Positions 33,202 through 42,874 of a stretch of DNA of 64,000 nucleotides are shown here, one piece after another. The position numbers were made by a program, and so were the translations under genes. Under the pieces are notes generated by a model that was not told where the DNA came from, ran no database searches, and saw only the letters and a program-made list of their open reading frames with translations. Position 1 is the stretch's first letter. The number at the start of each line of letters is the position of its first letter. The DNA is from Streptomyces virginiae (GTDB lineage: Bacteria > Actinomycetota > Actinomycetes > Streptomycetales > Streptomycetaceae), in the NCBI RefSeq assembly GCF_000720455.1, contig NZ_JOAK01000025.1, forward strand, positions 1 through 64,000, read 5' to 3'.

Positions 33202-35547
33202 GTGCGGGCCACTCTGCGCTGGGCGCAGGCCGACTTCCGCGCACACCGCGGCGAAGCCCTCTTCGTCGTCCTCGCCAGCGCCGGCGTGATCGCCTCGCTC
33301 CTGCTGGCCGGCGCGCTGTTCGGCTACGCCGCCAACCCCTGGCAGCGGGTCTTCAACCAGTCCCAGGGCGCGCACATCTGGCTGCACACCCGCGCCGGGG
33401 CGGACACGGACGCGAAGGCCCTGGCCGCGGTGGACGGCGTCGCGGCGCTGTCCGGGCCCTACCGCACGGCCGCGACCACGGTCGAGTCCCGCGGCGCCAG
33501 GGCCGGGGTGACGCTCCGCGCCGCAGACGTGGAGCCCCCGCAGACCGGACGGCCGCTCGTCGCCGCGGGCAGCTGGCTCGCCCGCCCGGACCCCGGCGAC
33601 ACCGGCACCGGCCCGGCCACCGGCTCCGTCGTGCTGGAGACCTCCGTCGCGCGGGCCCTCTGGGCGGAGCCGGGCGACACCGTACGCGTCACCGGACCGG
33701 ACGGCGCCCCGCACCTGCTGCGCGTGAGCGGGACGGCCGACGCCGCCGAACCCCGCTACCAGCCGGGCGGCGCGGCCGGCATCGGCTGGGTGCTCCCCGC
33801 CACGCTCGACGAGATCGCCCGGGCGGACACCGGGCAGAGCGTCGGGCTGCGCCTGGAGGACCCCGACGACACCGACTTCATCGTCCAGCGCGCGGTCACC
33901 GTACTCGGCGCCGACCGGGTCGCCGAGGTCACCAAGTGGCAGCAGGCCCGCGCCGAGGCGGGCGGCGACGACCGGCTCCTGGGCACGGTCTTCGCCGTCT
34001 TCGGCGTCGGCGCCCTGCTCGCCGCGGCCCTGGCCGCGTCCGGGGCGGTCGGCGCCCGCGTCCGGGGCCAGCTGCGGGACATCGCCGTCCTCAAGGCGAT
34101 CGGCTTCACCCCCGGCCAGGTCACCCGCGGCTTCCTCGTACAGCACCTGGCCTTCGCGCTTCTCGGCGTGGCCCTCGGCACGACGGCGATCGCCCTGCTC
34201 GGCGCCCGGATACCCGGCCGGATCGGAGAGGCCGCAGCCGTCTGGCAGGACCTGCCCGGACACACCGCCCTGATGATCGGCATCCCCGGCGGCGCGGTGC
34301 TGCTGATCGCAGCCTCCACCGGGCTGTCGGCCTGGCGGGCCGGACGGGTGCCGCCGGTGCCGGTGGCACGGGCGGCGCTGCCGTCGGCCGCGCCGATGAC
34401 CGCCCTCGGCAAGCGTGCGCTCGGCATGCGGGTGCCGCCCGCCCTCGTCCTGGGGTGGCGCGCGGCGTTCCCCCGGCGGGGACGGACGCTCGTACCGGTG
34501 GCCAGGCTCGCGCTGCCGCTGGTGCTCATCACGGTCGCCCTCGTGGCCTGGTCGACGCTGGACCAGTTCCGCAGCAGCCCCGCGCAGGTGGGGCTGGCCG
34601 CGGCACTGACCGTACGGTCCGAGCAGCCCGCCGGGCCTTCGGACGCGGAGCTGGAGGAGACCCTCGCGACGGTCCCGGACGTCGCCGCCGTCCATCCGGG
34701 CGCGGAGATGGCGGCGCTCGTCCCCGGACAGACCGGCACCATCACCCTGCGCGGCCTGGGCACGGCCCGGCAGCCGTACCCCTCGGCGGTGGTGGAGGGG
34801 CGCGCGGTCGCCGGCCCCGACGAGGCCGTGGCCGGCCAGGGGCTGCTGGACCTCCTCGGCGTACGGGTCGGCGACTGGGTACGGATGACCGTCGGCGGAC
34901 GCCCGCAGATCCTGCACCTCGTCGGCCGCACCATCGAGCCCGAATCCGGCGGCCGGGTGATCACCACGACCCTCGACGCACTGCGCGAGCGCGACCCGCG
35001 GCTGCGGCCCGCCTTCCACGCCCTGGAACTGCGTAAGGGAGCCGACCCCCGGGCCGTGAGCGGCGCCCTCGCCACGGCGGCCGGCGCGACACTGGAGATC
35101 CGCGAGACGCCCAACCCGGCCGACCGGCTGGAACCGGCGCGCGGGGTCATCGGCGCCCTGATCGCCGTGCTGGCGCTCATCGGGCTGATCGAACTGCTGA
35201 CGCTCATCGGCACGGGCGTACGCGACCGGGGCCGGGACCTGCTCGCGCTGAAGGCCATCGGGCTGACGCCCCGCCAGATCGGGGCGATGATCGTGACGGC
35301 CGCCGGCCTGACCGCGCTCGTGTCCGCACTGGTCGGGACGACGGTGGGCGTCCTGTCCGGCAGCTGGCTGGTGGACACCCAGGGCGCGTCGAGCGGAATC
35401 GGCGCGGGAATCGCCCAACCGCCCCCGCTGCCGGTGCTGTTGACGGTGATCGTGGGCGCGGTACTGGGAGCGGTCGCGGCCGCCGCACTGCCGGCGACCC
35501 GGACGGCACGACGGCGGCTGGCGGACTCGCTCAGCGAGACCCTCTGA
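33202..35547 (+). CDS. FtsX-like (MacB-type) ABC permease
   Basis: A 781-residue permease with an N-terminal helix (about residues 24-40), a large extracytoplasmic region, three helices near 255-390, a second extracytoplasmic region and four final helices with the motif DLLALKAIGLTPRQIGAMIV. This is a duplicated FtsX fold. The GTG at 33202 is chosen over the one at 33196 because AAGGAG lies five bases before it. It follows the ATPase gene directly and ends at a GC-rich hairpin. Confidence 0.92.
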   Translation: MRATLRWAQADFRAHRGEALFVVLASAGVIASLLLAGALFGYAANPWQRVFNQSQGAHIWLHTRAGADTDAKALAAVDGVAALSGPYRTAATTVESRGARAGVTLRAADVEPPQTGRPLVAAGSWLARPDPGDTGTGPATGSVVLETSVARALWAEPGDTVRVTGPDGAPHLLRVSGTADAAEPRYQPGGAAGIGWVLPATLDEIARADTGQSVGLRLEDPDDTDFIVQRAVTVLGADRVAEVTKWQQARAEAGGDDRLLGTVFAVFGVGALLAAALAASGAVGARVRGQLRDIAVLKAIGFTPGQVTRGFLVQHLAFALLGVALGTTAIALLGARIPGRIGEAAAVWQDLPGHTALMIGIPGGAVLLIAASTGLSAWRAGRVPPVPVARAALPSAAPMTALGKRALGMRVPPALVLGWRAAFPRRGRTLVPVARLALPLVLITVALVAWSTLDQFRSSPAQVGLAAALTVRSEQPAGPSDAELEETLATVPDVAAVHPGAEMAALVPGQTGTITLRGLGTARQPYPSAVVEGRAVAGPDEAVAGQGLLDLLGVRVGDWVRMTVGGRPQILHLVGRTIEPESGGRVITTTLDALRERDPRLRPAFHALELRKGADPRAVSGALATAAGATLEIRETPNPADRLEPARGVIGALIAVLALIGLIELLTLIGTGVRDRGRDLLALKAIGLTPRQIGAMIVTAAGLTALVSALVGTTVGVLSGSWLVDTQGASSGIGAGIAQPPPLPVLLTVIVGAVLGAVAAAALPATRTARRRLADSLSETL

Positions 35548-35566
35548 CCGCCGGAGCCCCCGGCGG
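35548..35566 (+). terminator. GC-rich hairpin after the ABC exporter operon
   Basis: CCGCCGG and its complement CCGGCGG flank AGCCC immediately after the FtsX stop. The stem is 7 bp, and no T-run follows, as is common in Streptomyces. Confidence 0.5.
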
Positions 35567-35580
35567 GAGCTCGCCCGCCG

Positions 35581-35602
35581 GTTCAACTGCCGTTCACGCG
35601 GC
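35581..35602 (+). promoter_or_regulatory. PHO box (PhoP binding site) upstream of phytase
   Basis: Two 11-base direct-repeat units, GTTCAACTGCC and GTTCACGCGGC, match the Streptomyces PHO-box pattern with the GTTCA half-sites exactly 11 apart. A -10-like TACCCT lies about 17 bases downstream, and the phytase start is 55 bases from the box end. Phosphate starvation should induce the phytase through PhoR-PhoP. Confidence 0.8.
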
Positions 35603-35657
35603 GCTCGCCGGGCCTCCCTACCCTCCTCCTGTCCTTCAACCGACCGAGGGGAACCCG

Positions 35658-36683
35658 GTGTCCTTCGCCATCACCGTCCGCAGGGCGGCCCTGCCCGCCG
35701 CCGTCCTGGCCGCACTGGCATTGCCGGCCGCTCCCGCCCACGCGGCGGCGACCTCCGTCACCGCCACCGTGGAGACCGCCCCGGTCTCGCACAGCGGCGA
35801 CGCCGCCGACGACCCCGCCATCTGGGTCCACCCGACCGACCCCGCGAAATCGGTGGTCGTCGCCACGGACAAGAAGGGCGCGCTGGAGGTCTACGACATG
35901 ACCGGCGCCCGCATCCAGCGCATCACCGGCGACTACGGCAACAACGTCGACCTGCGCGGCAACATCGTGGTCTCCGCCGACGACGAGGCCGCCGGCGGCG
36001 ACGGCGCCATGCACGTCTACCGCATCGACCCCACGACCCGGCAGCTCAAGCGACTGCGCGACATACCCACCGAGGTCACCGCGCACGGCATCTGCCTCTA
36101 CACCTCGCCCGCCTCGGGCAAGCTGTACGCCTTTCCCAACTCCACCTCCGGCCGCGTCGAGCAGTGGGAGCTCGCCGTCGACGGCGACGCGGTGACGGCG
36201 ACCTCCGTCCGCCTGTGGGACGCCGGCTCCGCCGTCGAGGGGTGCTACGCCGACGAGACCACCGGCAAGCTCTACCTCGGCGAGGAGGACGTCGGCGTCT
36301 GGGTGTACGGAGCCGAGCCCACCGCCGGCACCGGCCGCACCACTCTCGACTCCACCGGCTCCGGCGGTCACATCACCGCCGACACCGAGGGCATCACCGC
36401 CGCCGGCAACCGGATCTACGTCTCCTCGCAGGGCAGCAACGACTTCACCGTCTACGACCGCTCGACGCGCGCCTACCTCGGCCGCTTCGCCGTCTCGGGC
36501 GGCACGGCGGCCGACGACTGCGAGGACACCGACGGCATCGACGCCACCGCCGCCGACCTCGGTCCGGCCTTCCCGCAGGGCGTCTTCATCTGCCAGGACG
36601 GCTCCAACGGAGCGCCGGGCACCAGCGGCAACCAGAACTTCAAGTTCGTGCCGCTCCAGCGCATCACCGCACGGTTCGGGTGA
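35658..36683 (+). CDS. secreted beta-propeller phytase (3-phytase)
   Basis: A 341-residue secreted enzyme that releases phosphate from phytate. The signal peptide ends about residue 30 (AAPAHAAA). The mature protein shows the propeller pattern DDPAIWVHPTDPAKSVVVATDK, GNNVDLRG, ADDEAAGGDGAMHVYRID, and DTEGITAAGNRIYVSSQGSNDF, with the acidic residues that hold calcium. The GTG start follows AGGGG. A PHO box lies upstream. The adjacent gene is a small membrane protein and may not be linked. Confidence 0.93.
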   Translation: MSFAITVRRAALPAAVLAALALPAAPAHAAATSVTATVETAPVSHSGDAADDPAIWVHPTDPAKSVVVATDKKGALEVYDMTGARIQRITGDYGNNVDLRGNIVVSADDEAAGGDGAMHVYRIDPTTRQLKRLRDIPTEVTAHGICLYTSPASGKLYAFPNSTSGRVEQWELAVDGDAVTATSVRLWDAGSAVEGCYADETTGKLYLGEEDVGVWVYGAEPTAGTGRTTLDSTGSGGHITADTEGITAAGNRIYVSSQGSNDFTVYDRSTRAYLGRFAVSGGTAADDCEDTDGIDATAADLGPAFPQGVFICQDGSNGAPGTSGNQNFKFVPLQRITARFG

Positions 36684-36771
36684 CGGCCCCCGGGCGCCGG
36701 CGGTCCTGCCGGCGCCCCATTCGGGCGACACCAACGTGGGGCGCGGACCCGAAGCCGGGTAGGCGCCATCC

Positions 36772-37344
36772 ATGAACACCGAAATCCTCGACCCCACGAA
36801 GGCAGTCCCCGCCCTGAACGCCGCCTCCGGGTGGTGGCTGACGGCCCTGGACCGCCTCGAACGGACCACCCTGGCCGACCCGGCGATCCGCGTACTCCAG
36901 CGGGGGATCCGCTCGCTCCCCCTGGGCGAGGTGAGGGACCTGCTCAGGGGCAGGCCCCTGGGCCATCCCCTCCATCCCGTCCTCGTCCAGGTACCCATCG
37001 GGTGCTGGCTCTCCGCCGCGGTGCTCGACGCCGTCCCCGGCCAGCGGCGTGCGGCCACGACCCTGACGGCCGTCGGCCTCGCGGGTGTGGCCCCGGCCGC
37101 GATCGCCGGCTGGGCGGACTGGGCCGACCTGCCGCCCGAACAGGCCCGGGTCGGCCTCGCCCACGCCGCCTCCAACGCCGCGGCCGTCAGCTGCTACGCG
37201 ATCTCCCTGGCGGCGCGCCTGGGCGGCCGCCCGGCGAAGGGCAGGCTGTGGTCGTGGGCCGGGCTGGCGGCGGTGGCCGTCACCGGCGCACTGGGCGGCC
37301 ACGTCGCCTACCGACAGGCCGTCGGAGCCCATCCCGCCACCTGA
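36772..37344 (+). CDS. DUF2231-type membrane protein
   Basis: A 190-residue protein with four predicted membrane helices (about residues 78-95, 101-117, 128-148, 158-175) and the family pattern GRPLGHPLHPVLVQVPIGCWLSA. The N-terminus is a soluble segment with charged residues. The family is linked with heme or ferredoxin proteins, but its function is unproved. It follows the phytase with a 90-base gap and converges on dhaK (12-base gap). Confidence 0.8.
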   Translation: MNTEILDPTKAVPALNAASGWWLTALDRLERTTLADPAIRVLQRGIRSLPLGEVRDLLRGRPLGHPLHPVLVQVPIGCWLSAAVLDAVPGQRRAATTLTAVGLAGVAPAAIAGWADWADLPPEQARVGLAHAASNAAAVSCYAISLAARLGGRPAKGRLWSWAGLAAVAVTGALGGHVAYRQAVGAHPAT

Positions 37345-37355
37345 GGGGCGTCCGG

Positions 37356-38360
37356 TCAGCGGCCCCAGCGAAGTGCCGGGGTCTGCACCGGCGCGTCCCA
37401 CAGCCGCAGGAGTTCGTCGTCGGCCCGGCACAGCGTCACCGAGCACCCCGCCATGTCCAGGGACGTGACGTAGTTCCCCACGAGGGTCCGCGCCACCGGT
37501 ACGCCGCGGTCCGCGAGCACCCGCGCCACCTCCGCGTGGAACCCGTACAGCTCCAGCAGCGGCGTCGCGCCCATGCCGTTCACCAGGGCCAGGACCGGCC
37601 CGTCGGCCGGGGCCACGTTCGCCAGGTCGTCCAGCACGGCGCCCACCGCGAACTCCGCGATCTCCCGGGCCGACATCATCGGGCGGCGCTCCCGACCGGG
37701 TTCGCCGTGGATTCCGATGCCCAGTTCGAGCTCGCCGTCCGGCAGGTCGAAGGTGGGGCTGCCCTTGGCGGGGGTGGTGCAGGCGCTCAGCGCCACGCCG
37801 AAACTGCGGGAGGCCTTGTTGACCCGCTCGGCCACCGCGGCGACCTGCTCCAGCGGAGCGCCCTCCTCGGCTGCGGCCCCGGCGATCTTCTCCACGAACA
37901 GGGTGGCCCCGGTGCCGCGCCGGCCGGCCGTGTAGAGGCTGTCGGTGACGGCCACGTCGTCGTCGACCAGCACGCGCTGGACGCGGATGCCGTCCTCCTC
38001 GGCGAGTTCGGCGGCCATGTCGAAGTTCAGCACGTCCCCGGTGTAGTTCTTGACGATGAACAGCACCCCCTGGCCGGAGTCCACCGCCTTGGCGGCCCGC
38101 AGGACCTGGTCGGGCACGGGTGAGGTGAACACCTCGCCCGGACAGGCGGCCGACAGCATCCCGGGGCCGACGAAGCCGCCGTGCAGGGGCTCGTGCCCGG
38201 AGCCGCCGCCGGACACCAGGCCGACCCGCCCGCCCTCGTTCGCGCCCTTGCGTACGACGACCCGGGCCTCCGGGTCCACGTCCAGGTCCGGATGTGCGGC
38301 GGCCAGCCCGCGCAGGGCATCGGCGACCACGGTCTCAGGACTGTTGATCAGCATCTTCAT
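37356..38360 (-). CDS. dhaK: dihydroxyacetone kinase subunit DhaK (orphan)
   Basis: A 334-residue DhaK-domain protein that holds dihydroxyacetone as a covalent hemiaminal on a histidine. GIGIHGEPG contains that His (near 206), and SGGGSGHEPLHGGFVGPGML binds the substrate region. The ATG at 38360 follows GGGAG. A full enzyme needs DhaL (ATP-dependent) or the PTS protein DhaM. None lies here, so partners must be elsewhere or the protein has another role. Its neighbours are unrelated genes. Confidence 0.9.
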   Translation of the reverse strand: MKMLINSPETVVADALRGLAAAHPDLDVDPEARVVVRKGANEGGRVGLVSGGGSGHEPLHGGFVGPGMLSAACPGEVFTSPVPDQVLRAAKAVDSGQGVLFIVKNYTGDVLNFDMAAELAEEDGIRVQRVLVDDDVAVTDSLYTAGRRGTGATLFVEKIAGAAAEEGAPLEQVAAVAERVNKASRSFGVALSACTTPAKGSPTFDLPDGELELGIGIHGEPGRERRPMMSAREIAEFAVGAVLDDLANVAPADGPVLALVNGMGATPLLELYGFHAEVARVLADRGVPVARTLVGNYVTSLDMAGCSVTLCRADDELLRLWDAPVQTPALRWGR

Positions 38361-38419
38361 GGCGCATCTCCCAGTGGGCTCACAGGTGACTGTCCGAGGG
38401 CATGCCGACCGCGCACCGC

Positions 38420-39745
38420 TCACTTCGACGGTAAAGGAGCCGTCCTGGGGGCGCACCAACGACGTGCCGGTCCGTCGCGGCCGGGTCCGGGGGCGGGGTG
38501 CCATTCGGCCAGGAGGATGGTGGCGTCGTCGCGCAGGCGGTGTTCCTGGTGGGCGAGGAGGTTCTGGACGAGCCGGCGCAGGGATTCCGGGGCGTTGTGC
38601 CCCGAGGCGAGGGAGCGGATCACGGTGTCGGTCAGCCGGTCCTCGCCGAAGAGGTCGCCGTCGGGGGAGCGGGCCTCGGTCACGCCGTCGCTGTGGATCA
38701 CCACCCGGTCGCCGGGCTGGAGGCGTACGTGGTGCCGGGCGGGAGGCTCCGGGTCGTGGAACCCGAGGCCGAGGGGGAGTTCGGCGTCGCGCTCCAGGGC
38801 CCGGGGCAGGACCCGGCCGTCGCGGATGAGCAGCGGTGGCGGGTGGCCGCAGTTGATCCAGTGGAAGTCACCGCTGTGGGTGTCGAGTTCGGCGATGACG
38901 CCGGTCATGAGCCGGTCGGGGATCCACCGGGCCAGGGTGCGGTCGATGGTGGTGGCGATGCTCGGGAGGGCGGAGCCGGAACGGCGCGTGGCGCGGCAGG
39001 CGGCGACGGCGGCGGCGCTCGCGCCTCCGGAGGCCAGGTCGTGGCCCATCGCGTCCAGCATGGTCAGGTGCAGGGTGCCGTCGACGAAGGTGTGGTCGAA
39101 GGCGTCTCCGCCGATGTCGTAGGCCGGTTCCAGCATGGCGGCCGAGGTGGCCCGGGTGGTGCCGATGGTCCGCGGTGGCAGGAACGCCCACAGCAGTTCG
39201 GCCTGCAGGCTCATCGGGCTCGTCCGCTGGTGCCGGACGAGGAGGTCGTCGTGGGAGGACTGGGACACCACCAGCAACGTCGCCAGGCTCGCCAGCGCCC
39301 GGCCCGCCTCCGTCCGGCCCGTGCCGGGGCCGGAAACCTGCATGACGCCGATCCGTTCGACGCCGTCGGTCATGGGGAACCAGCTGGTGTCCCCGTCCCT
39401 GTTCTGCTGCACCCGCTGGGTCCGGTAGGCCAGGCCGGCCAGGGAACCGTCGATGTCGGCACTCGCCGGCGCGTCCGGGCCCCGGTCGCCGGGCCGCGGG
39501 AGCGGGTTGAGCCGAAGCTGCTGGATGTCGGCGAGGAACAGCCGCGCCGATCCGATGCCCAGCCGGCGGGCGGCCTCGTCGATCAGTTCCGCGACGTCCA
39601 GGGCCGACGCCTGGTGGGAGCGGTCGAGCACCCACGCGAGCACCGGCCCCAGCTCCTCGGCGCCCCCGTCGCTCACCACGGGCGCCCTACACCGTCGCAG
39701 ACCATCGAATGCCTCTCGTCCGGTGCCGGGATTCCATGCGGCCAT
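38420..39745 (-). CDS. SpoIIE-family (PP2C-type) serine phosphatase
   Basis: A 441-residue protein with a weak GAF-like sensor region (about residues 50-195) and a C-terminal PPM phosphatase domain: PAYDIGGDAFDH, LDAMGHDLASGGASAA, WINCGHPPPLLI and VIHSDGVTEA with the metal-binding Asp residues. Such proteins reverse anti-sigma or anti-anti-sigma phosphorylation. The best start is uncertain: an ATG at 39745 has no clear ribosome binding site and a GTG at about codon 23 is possible. No membrane segment. No partner RsbW-type kinase gene is adjacent. Confidence 0.85.
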   Translation of the reverse strand: MAAWNPGTGREAFDGLRRCRAPVVSDGGAEELGPVLAWVLDRSHQASALDVAELIDEAARRLGIGSARLFLADIQQLRLNPLPRPGDRGPDAPASADIDGSLAGLAYRTQRVQQNRDGDTSWFPMTDGVERIGVMQVSGPGTGRTEAGRALASLATLLVVSQSSHDDLLVRHQRTSPMSLQAELLWAFLPPRTIGTTRATSAAMLEPAYDIGGDAFDHTFVDGTLHLTMLDAMGHDLASGGASAAAVAACRATRRSGSALPSIATTIDRTLARWIPDRLMTGVIAELDTHSGDFHWINCGHPPPLLIRDGRVLPRALERDAELPLGLGFHDPEPPARHHVRLQPGDRVVIHSDGVTEARSPDGDLFGEDRLTDTVIRSLASGHNAPESLRRLVQNLLAHQEHRLRDDATILLAEWHPAPGPGRDGPARRWCAPRTAPLPSK

Positions 39746-39866
39746 CTTGAACAACAAGCCGCGCGTCGCCCCGGCCGACACGACGGTCACCCGCCGCAGT
39801 CGCGTCGCCGCCGGTCCCGGAACAGGATGAGACCGGGAGGAGACCGGCCGGAGGACGAGACGAGAG

Positions 39867-40421
39867 GTGGCGGCTCCGATGCCCCGTACGGCACTCATCG
39901 TGATCGACATGCTCAACACCTACGAGCACGAGGACGCCGAGGCCCTCGTCGCGTCGGTCCGCGAGGCGCTGCCGGGCATCACCTCACTCCTCGAGAACGC
40001 CCGCGCCAGCGAGTCGCCCGTCGTCTACGTGAACGACAACTTCGGCGAATGGCGCTCCCACCACGGCGAGATCCTGGGCGCCGCCCTCGCCGGTCGCCAC
40101 AAGGACCTGGTCGAGCCGATCGCCCCCGACGAGAACTCGCTCTTCGTGGTCAAAGCCCGCCACTCGATCTTCTTCGAGACGCCGCTCGCCTACCTGCTCG
40201 GCCAGCTCCGGGCGGAGCGCCTGGTCCTGTGCGGACAGGTGACCGAGCAATGCGTGCTGTATTCGGCGCTGGACGCCCACATCCGGCACTTCGACGTCGT
40301 CGTGGCGGACGACGCGGTGGCACACATCGACCCCGACCTGGCCGCGGCGGCCCTGCGGATGATGAGCCGCAACATGGCCGCCGACGTCTGCGCGGTCGAA
40401 GACGTCGAGTTCGACGGCTGA
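39867..40421 (+). CDS. cysteine hydrolase, isochorismatase-like
   Basis: A 184-residue hydrolase with the triad Asp (LIVIDMLNTY, about residue 14), Lys (VVKARHSIFF, about 96) and Cys (GQVTEQCVLYSAL, about 129). Substrates of the family include isochorismate, nicotinamide and other amides, and the exact one is unknown. The GTG at 39867 and the ATG at 39879 have similar ribosome binding sites, so the N-terminus may be four residues shorter. Divergent from the phosphatase gene. Confidence 0.88.
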   Translation: MAAPMPRTALIVIDMLNTYEHEDAEALVASVREALPGITSLLENARASESPVVYVNDNFGEWRSHHGEILGAALAGRHKDLVEPIAPDENSLFVVKARHSIFFETPLAYLLGQLRAERLVLCGQVTEQCVLYSALDAHIRHFDVVVADDAVAHIDPDLAAAALRMMSRNMAADVCAVEDVEFDG

Positions 40422-40545
40422 CCGGGCCGCCCCGCATGAACCTGCGGCACCGGGGAAGACGCCCCGGGCACGCGTGACGCGCGCGAGACGAACCGAACGG
40501 ACCGGATCGGTGCGAGCCGGCCAACGAGAGCCCAAGAGGTGGATC

Positions 40546-40743
40546 ATGGCCTCGAAACGAGCGGGCGCAAGCCCTGCGGACACGTACGCCGACGGTGAGG
40601 ACCGGGTGACTCCGTGGAGCGACTTCCAGCGCGTACTCGACCAGATGTTCGGCCTGCTGGAAGGTGTCGAGCCGGACGACGGGGCCTCCCGGCCGGGAAC
40701 TGCGCCCCGGCGGAGGCCCGCCACGGGCGGCGGCACGGGCTGA
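40546..40743 (+). CDS. small hypothetical protein
   Basis: A 65-residue protein with an amphipathic helix (DFQRVLDQMFGLLEG) and a basic Pro-rich tail. The ATG at 40546 follows AAGAGGTGG by about four bases, and codon use is ordinary. It precedes the amidotransferase gene on the same strand, but with a 300-base gap. No known family recognised. Confidence 0.5.
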   Translation: MASKRAGASPADTYADGEDRVTPWSDFQRVLDQMFGLLEGVEPDDGASRPGTAPRRRPATGGGTG

Positions 40744-41049
40744 GCACACGGCCACGACGACTCGCAACTCCTGCGCCGACCCCGTTCCTGCGGGAAACTG
40801 GAGCCCGGCCCTCGCCCCGGCCCGGCCGCCCCTGACGGCGCCGCCCCGGCACCGAGCAGGGAGAGCGTCCGCTTACCGAAGCTGTTCTGCGGGCAGGCGC
40901 CGGACATGTCGATCGCCCGTTCGGACCGGCTCGCACGTGTCGGCCGAACCGGCACAGGAGTGCAGACGCATGGTGTACGCGACCTGGTCCTCTGTGAAGA
41001 GCGGGGTCTCCCGGGTGTCCCGAGACGCCGAGGTGTGGGGAGGTGCCCC
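40744..41049. other. spacer upstream of the amidotransferase gene
   Basis: About 300 bases without a credible gene. The frame of the following gene is open for 144 bases upstream but lacks conserved residues, and a strong GGGGAGG site sits six bases before its GTG. Confidence 0.5.
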
Positions 41050-42831
41050 GTGTGCGGCCTGAGCGGAGAGGTGCGTTTCGACGGGAGGCGCCCCGACCTG
41101 GCCGCCGTCGAACGCATGACCGACGTACTGGAGCCGAGGGGGCCCGACGGCAGAGGCGCCTGGTCCCAGGAGGCGGTGGCCCTGGGACACCGGCGGCTGC
41201 GCATCATCGACCTGTCCGAACGCGGCGCCCAGCCCATGGTCGACGCACAGCTCGGCCTCACCGCGGTCTTCAACGGCTGCATCTACAACCACCGCGAGCT
41301 GCGCGCCCGCCTCGAAAGGCTCGGGTACCGCTTCTTCTCGGACTCCGACACCGAGGTCGTCGTCAAGGCGTACGCGGAGTGGGGCCGGGAGTGCGTCGAC
41401 TTCTTCGTCGGCATGTTCGCCTTCGCCGTCGTCGAGCACCACACGGGCCGGGTCGTGCTGGGACGTGACCGGCTGGGCATCAAGCCCCTGTACGTCACCG
41501 AGGACTGCGACCGCCTCCGCTTCGCCTCCTCCCTGCCGGCGCTGCTGGCGGGCGGGGGAGTGGACACCTCCCTCGACCCGGTCGCCCTCCACCAGTACCT
41601 GAGCTGGCACGGCACGGTGGTGGCACCCCGCACGGTGCTGGCCGGCGTACGCAAGCTCCCGCCCGCCACCGTCCGGGTCATCGAGCCAGACGGCACCCGC
41701 GAGGACCACTGCTACTGGCAGCCCTCGTACACCAGGCACTCCGACATCGGCGACGACCCGGTGCTCTGGCGCGAGGCCGTGCACGACGCGCTGCGCACCG
41801 CGGTCAGGAGGCGCACGGTCGCCGACGTCCCCGTCGGGGTGCTGCTGTCCGGCGGTCTGGACTCCAGCCTGCTGGTGCAGATGCTCGCCGAGGACGGGTA
41901 CGAGGACATCCCGACCTTCGCGATGGGCTTCGAGGAGGAGAACGGGGAGACCGGCGACGAGTTCCGGTACTCGGACCTGATCGCGCACCGGTTCTCGACC
42001 GACCACCACCAGCTCATGATCCCCTCCGACCGCCTTCCGGCCGCGCTGGAGGACGCGATCGGCGCCATGAGCGAGCCGATGGTCAGCCATGACGCCGTGG
42101 CTTTCCACATGCTGTCCGAACAGGTCTCCAAAGAGGTCAAGGTCGTACTGTGCGGCCAGGGCGCCGACGAGGTGTTCGCCGGCTACCACTGGTACCCGCA
42201 GATCGCCTCGGCCGCCCGTACCGGTGCGGACGACGCCTACGCCCGCGCCTACTTCGACCGGACGCACACCGACCTCAACGCCATGATCCACCCCGACCTC
42301 GCCGTCGGTCACGACGCCTCGATGGACTTCGTCCGGCGCCACATGGCGACCCCCGGCGCCGATACCGCCCTCGACGCCGCCCTGCGCATGGACGTCCACG
42401 CCCTCATGCCGGACGACCCGGTCAAGCGGGTCGACAACATGACGATGGCCTGGGGACTGGAAGCCAGGGTGCCGTTCCTCGACCAGGACCTCGTCGAGCT
42501 GGCGGCCGCCTGTCCGCCGCGGCTGAAGCTCGCACAGGGCGGCAAGGCCGTGCTCAAGGAGATCGGACGCACGGTGCTGCCCCGCGAGGTCGTCGACCGC
42601 CCGAAGGGCTACTTCCCCGTCCCCGCGGTACGGAACATGGCCCAGCCCGTCCTGTCGCGGGTACGCGACGCCCTGACGGCCCCGGAAGCGCGCCGGCGCG
42701 CCATCTTCGACGAGCGCATCGTGGCCGAGCTGCTCGCGGCGCCCAACCGCCACCGGGCCCGGCGCGGGGCGAACACCCTGTGGCAGGTGGCGACGCTGGA
42801 GATCTGGCTCCAGGCGCACGGCATCGACTGA
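41050..42831 (+). CDS. N-acetylglutaminylglutamine amidotransferase (asparagine-synthetase-like)
   Basis: A 593-residue glutamine amidotransferase of the AsnB fold. Cys2 directly after the start is the nucleophile of the class II glutaminase (MCGLSGEVRFDGR), followed by RLRIIDLSERGAQPM. The synthetase part has the PP-loop VLLSGGLDSSL near 265 and CGQGADEVFAGY. The pattern matches the enzyme that makes the terminal amide of the osmolyte N-acetylglutaminylglutamine amide (NAGGN). The GTG at 41050 has GGGGAGG upstream. The usual partner, the NAGGN dipeptide synthetase, is absent. An S9 peptidase follows after 43 bases. Confidence 0.85.
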   Translation: MCGLSGEVRFDGRRPDLAAVERMTDVLEPRGPDGRGAWSQEAVALGHRRLRIIDLSERGAQPMVDAQLGLTAVFNGCIYNHRELRARLERLGYRFFSDSDTEVVVKAYAEWGRECVDFFVGMFAFAVVEHHTGRVVLGRDRLGIKPLYVTEDCDRLRFASSLPALLAGGGVDTSLDPVALHQYLSWHGTVVAPRTVLAGVRKLPPATVRVIEPDGTREDHCYWQPSYTRHSDIGDDPVLWREAVHDALRTAVRRRTVADVPVGVLLSGGLDSSLLVQMLAEDGYEDIPTFAMGFEEENGETGDEFRYSDLIAHRFSTDHHQLMIPSDRLPAALEDAIGAMSEPMVSHDAVAFHMLSEQVSKEVKVVLCGQGADEVFAGYHWYPQIASAARTGADDAYARAYFDRTHTDLNAMIHPDLAVGHDASMDFVRRHMATPGADTALDAALRMDVHALMPDDPVKRVDNMTMAWGLEARVPFLDQDLVELAAACPPRLKLAQGGKAVLKEIGRTVLPREVVDRPKGYFPVPAVRNMAQPVLSRVRDALTAPEARRRAIFDERIVAELLAAPNRHRARRGANTLWQVATLEIWLQAHGID

Positions 42832-42874
42832 GTGGTGGGAACCTTCCGGAAGCGGAAGCCTGGGAGAGGTGGCC

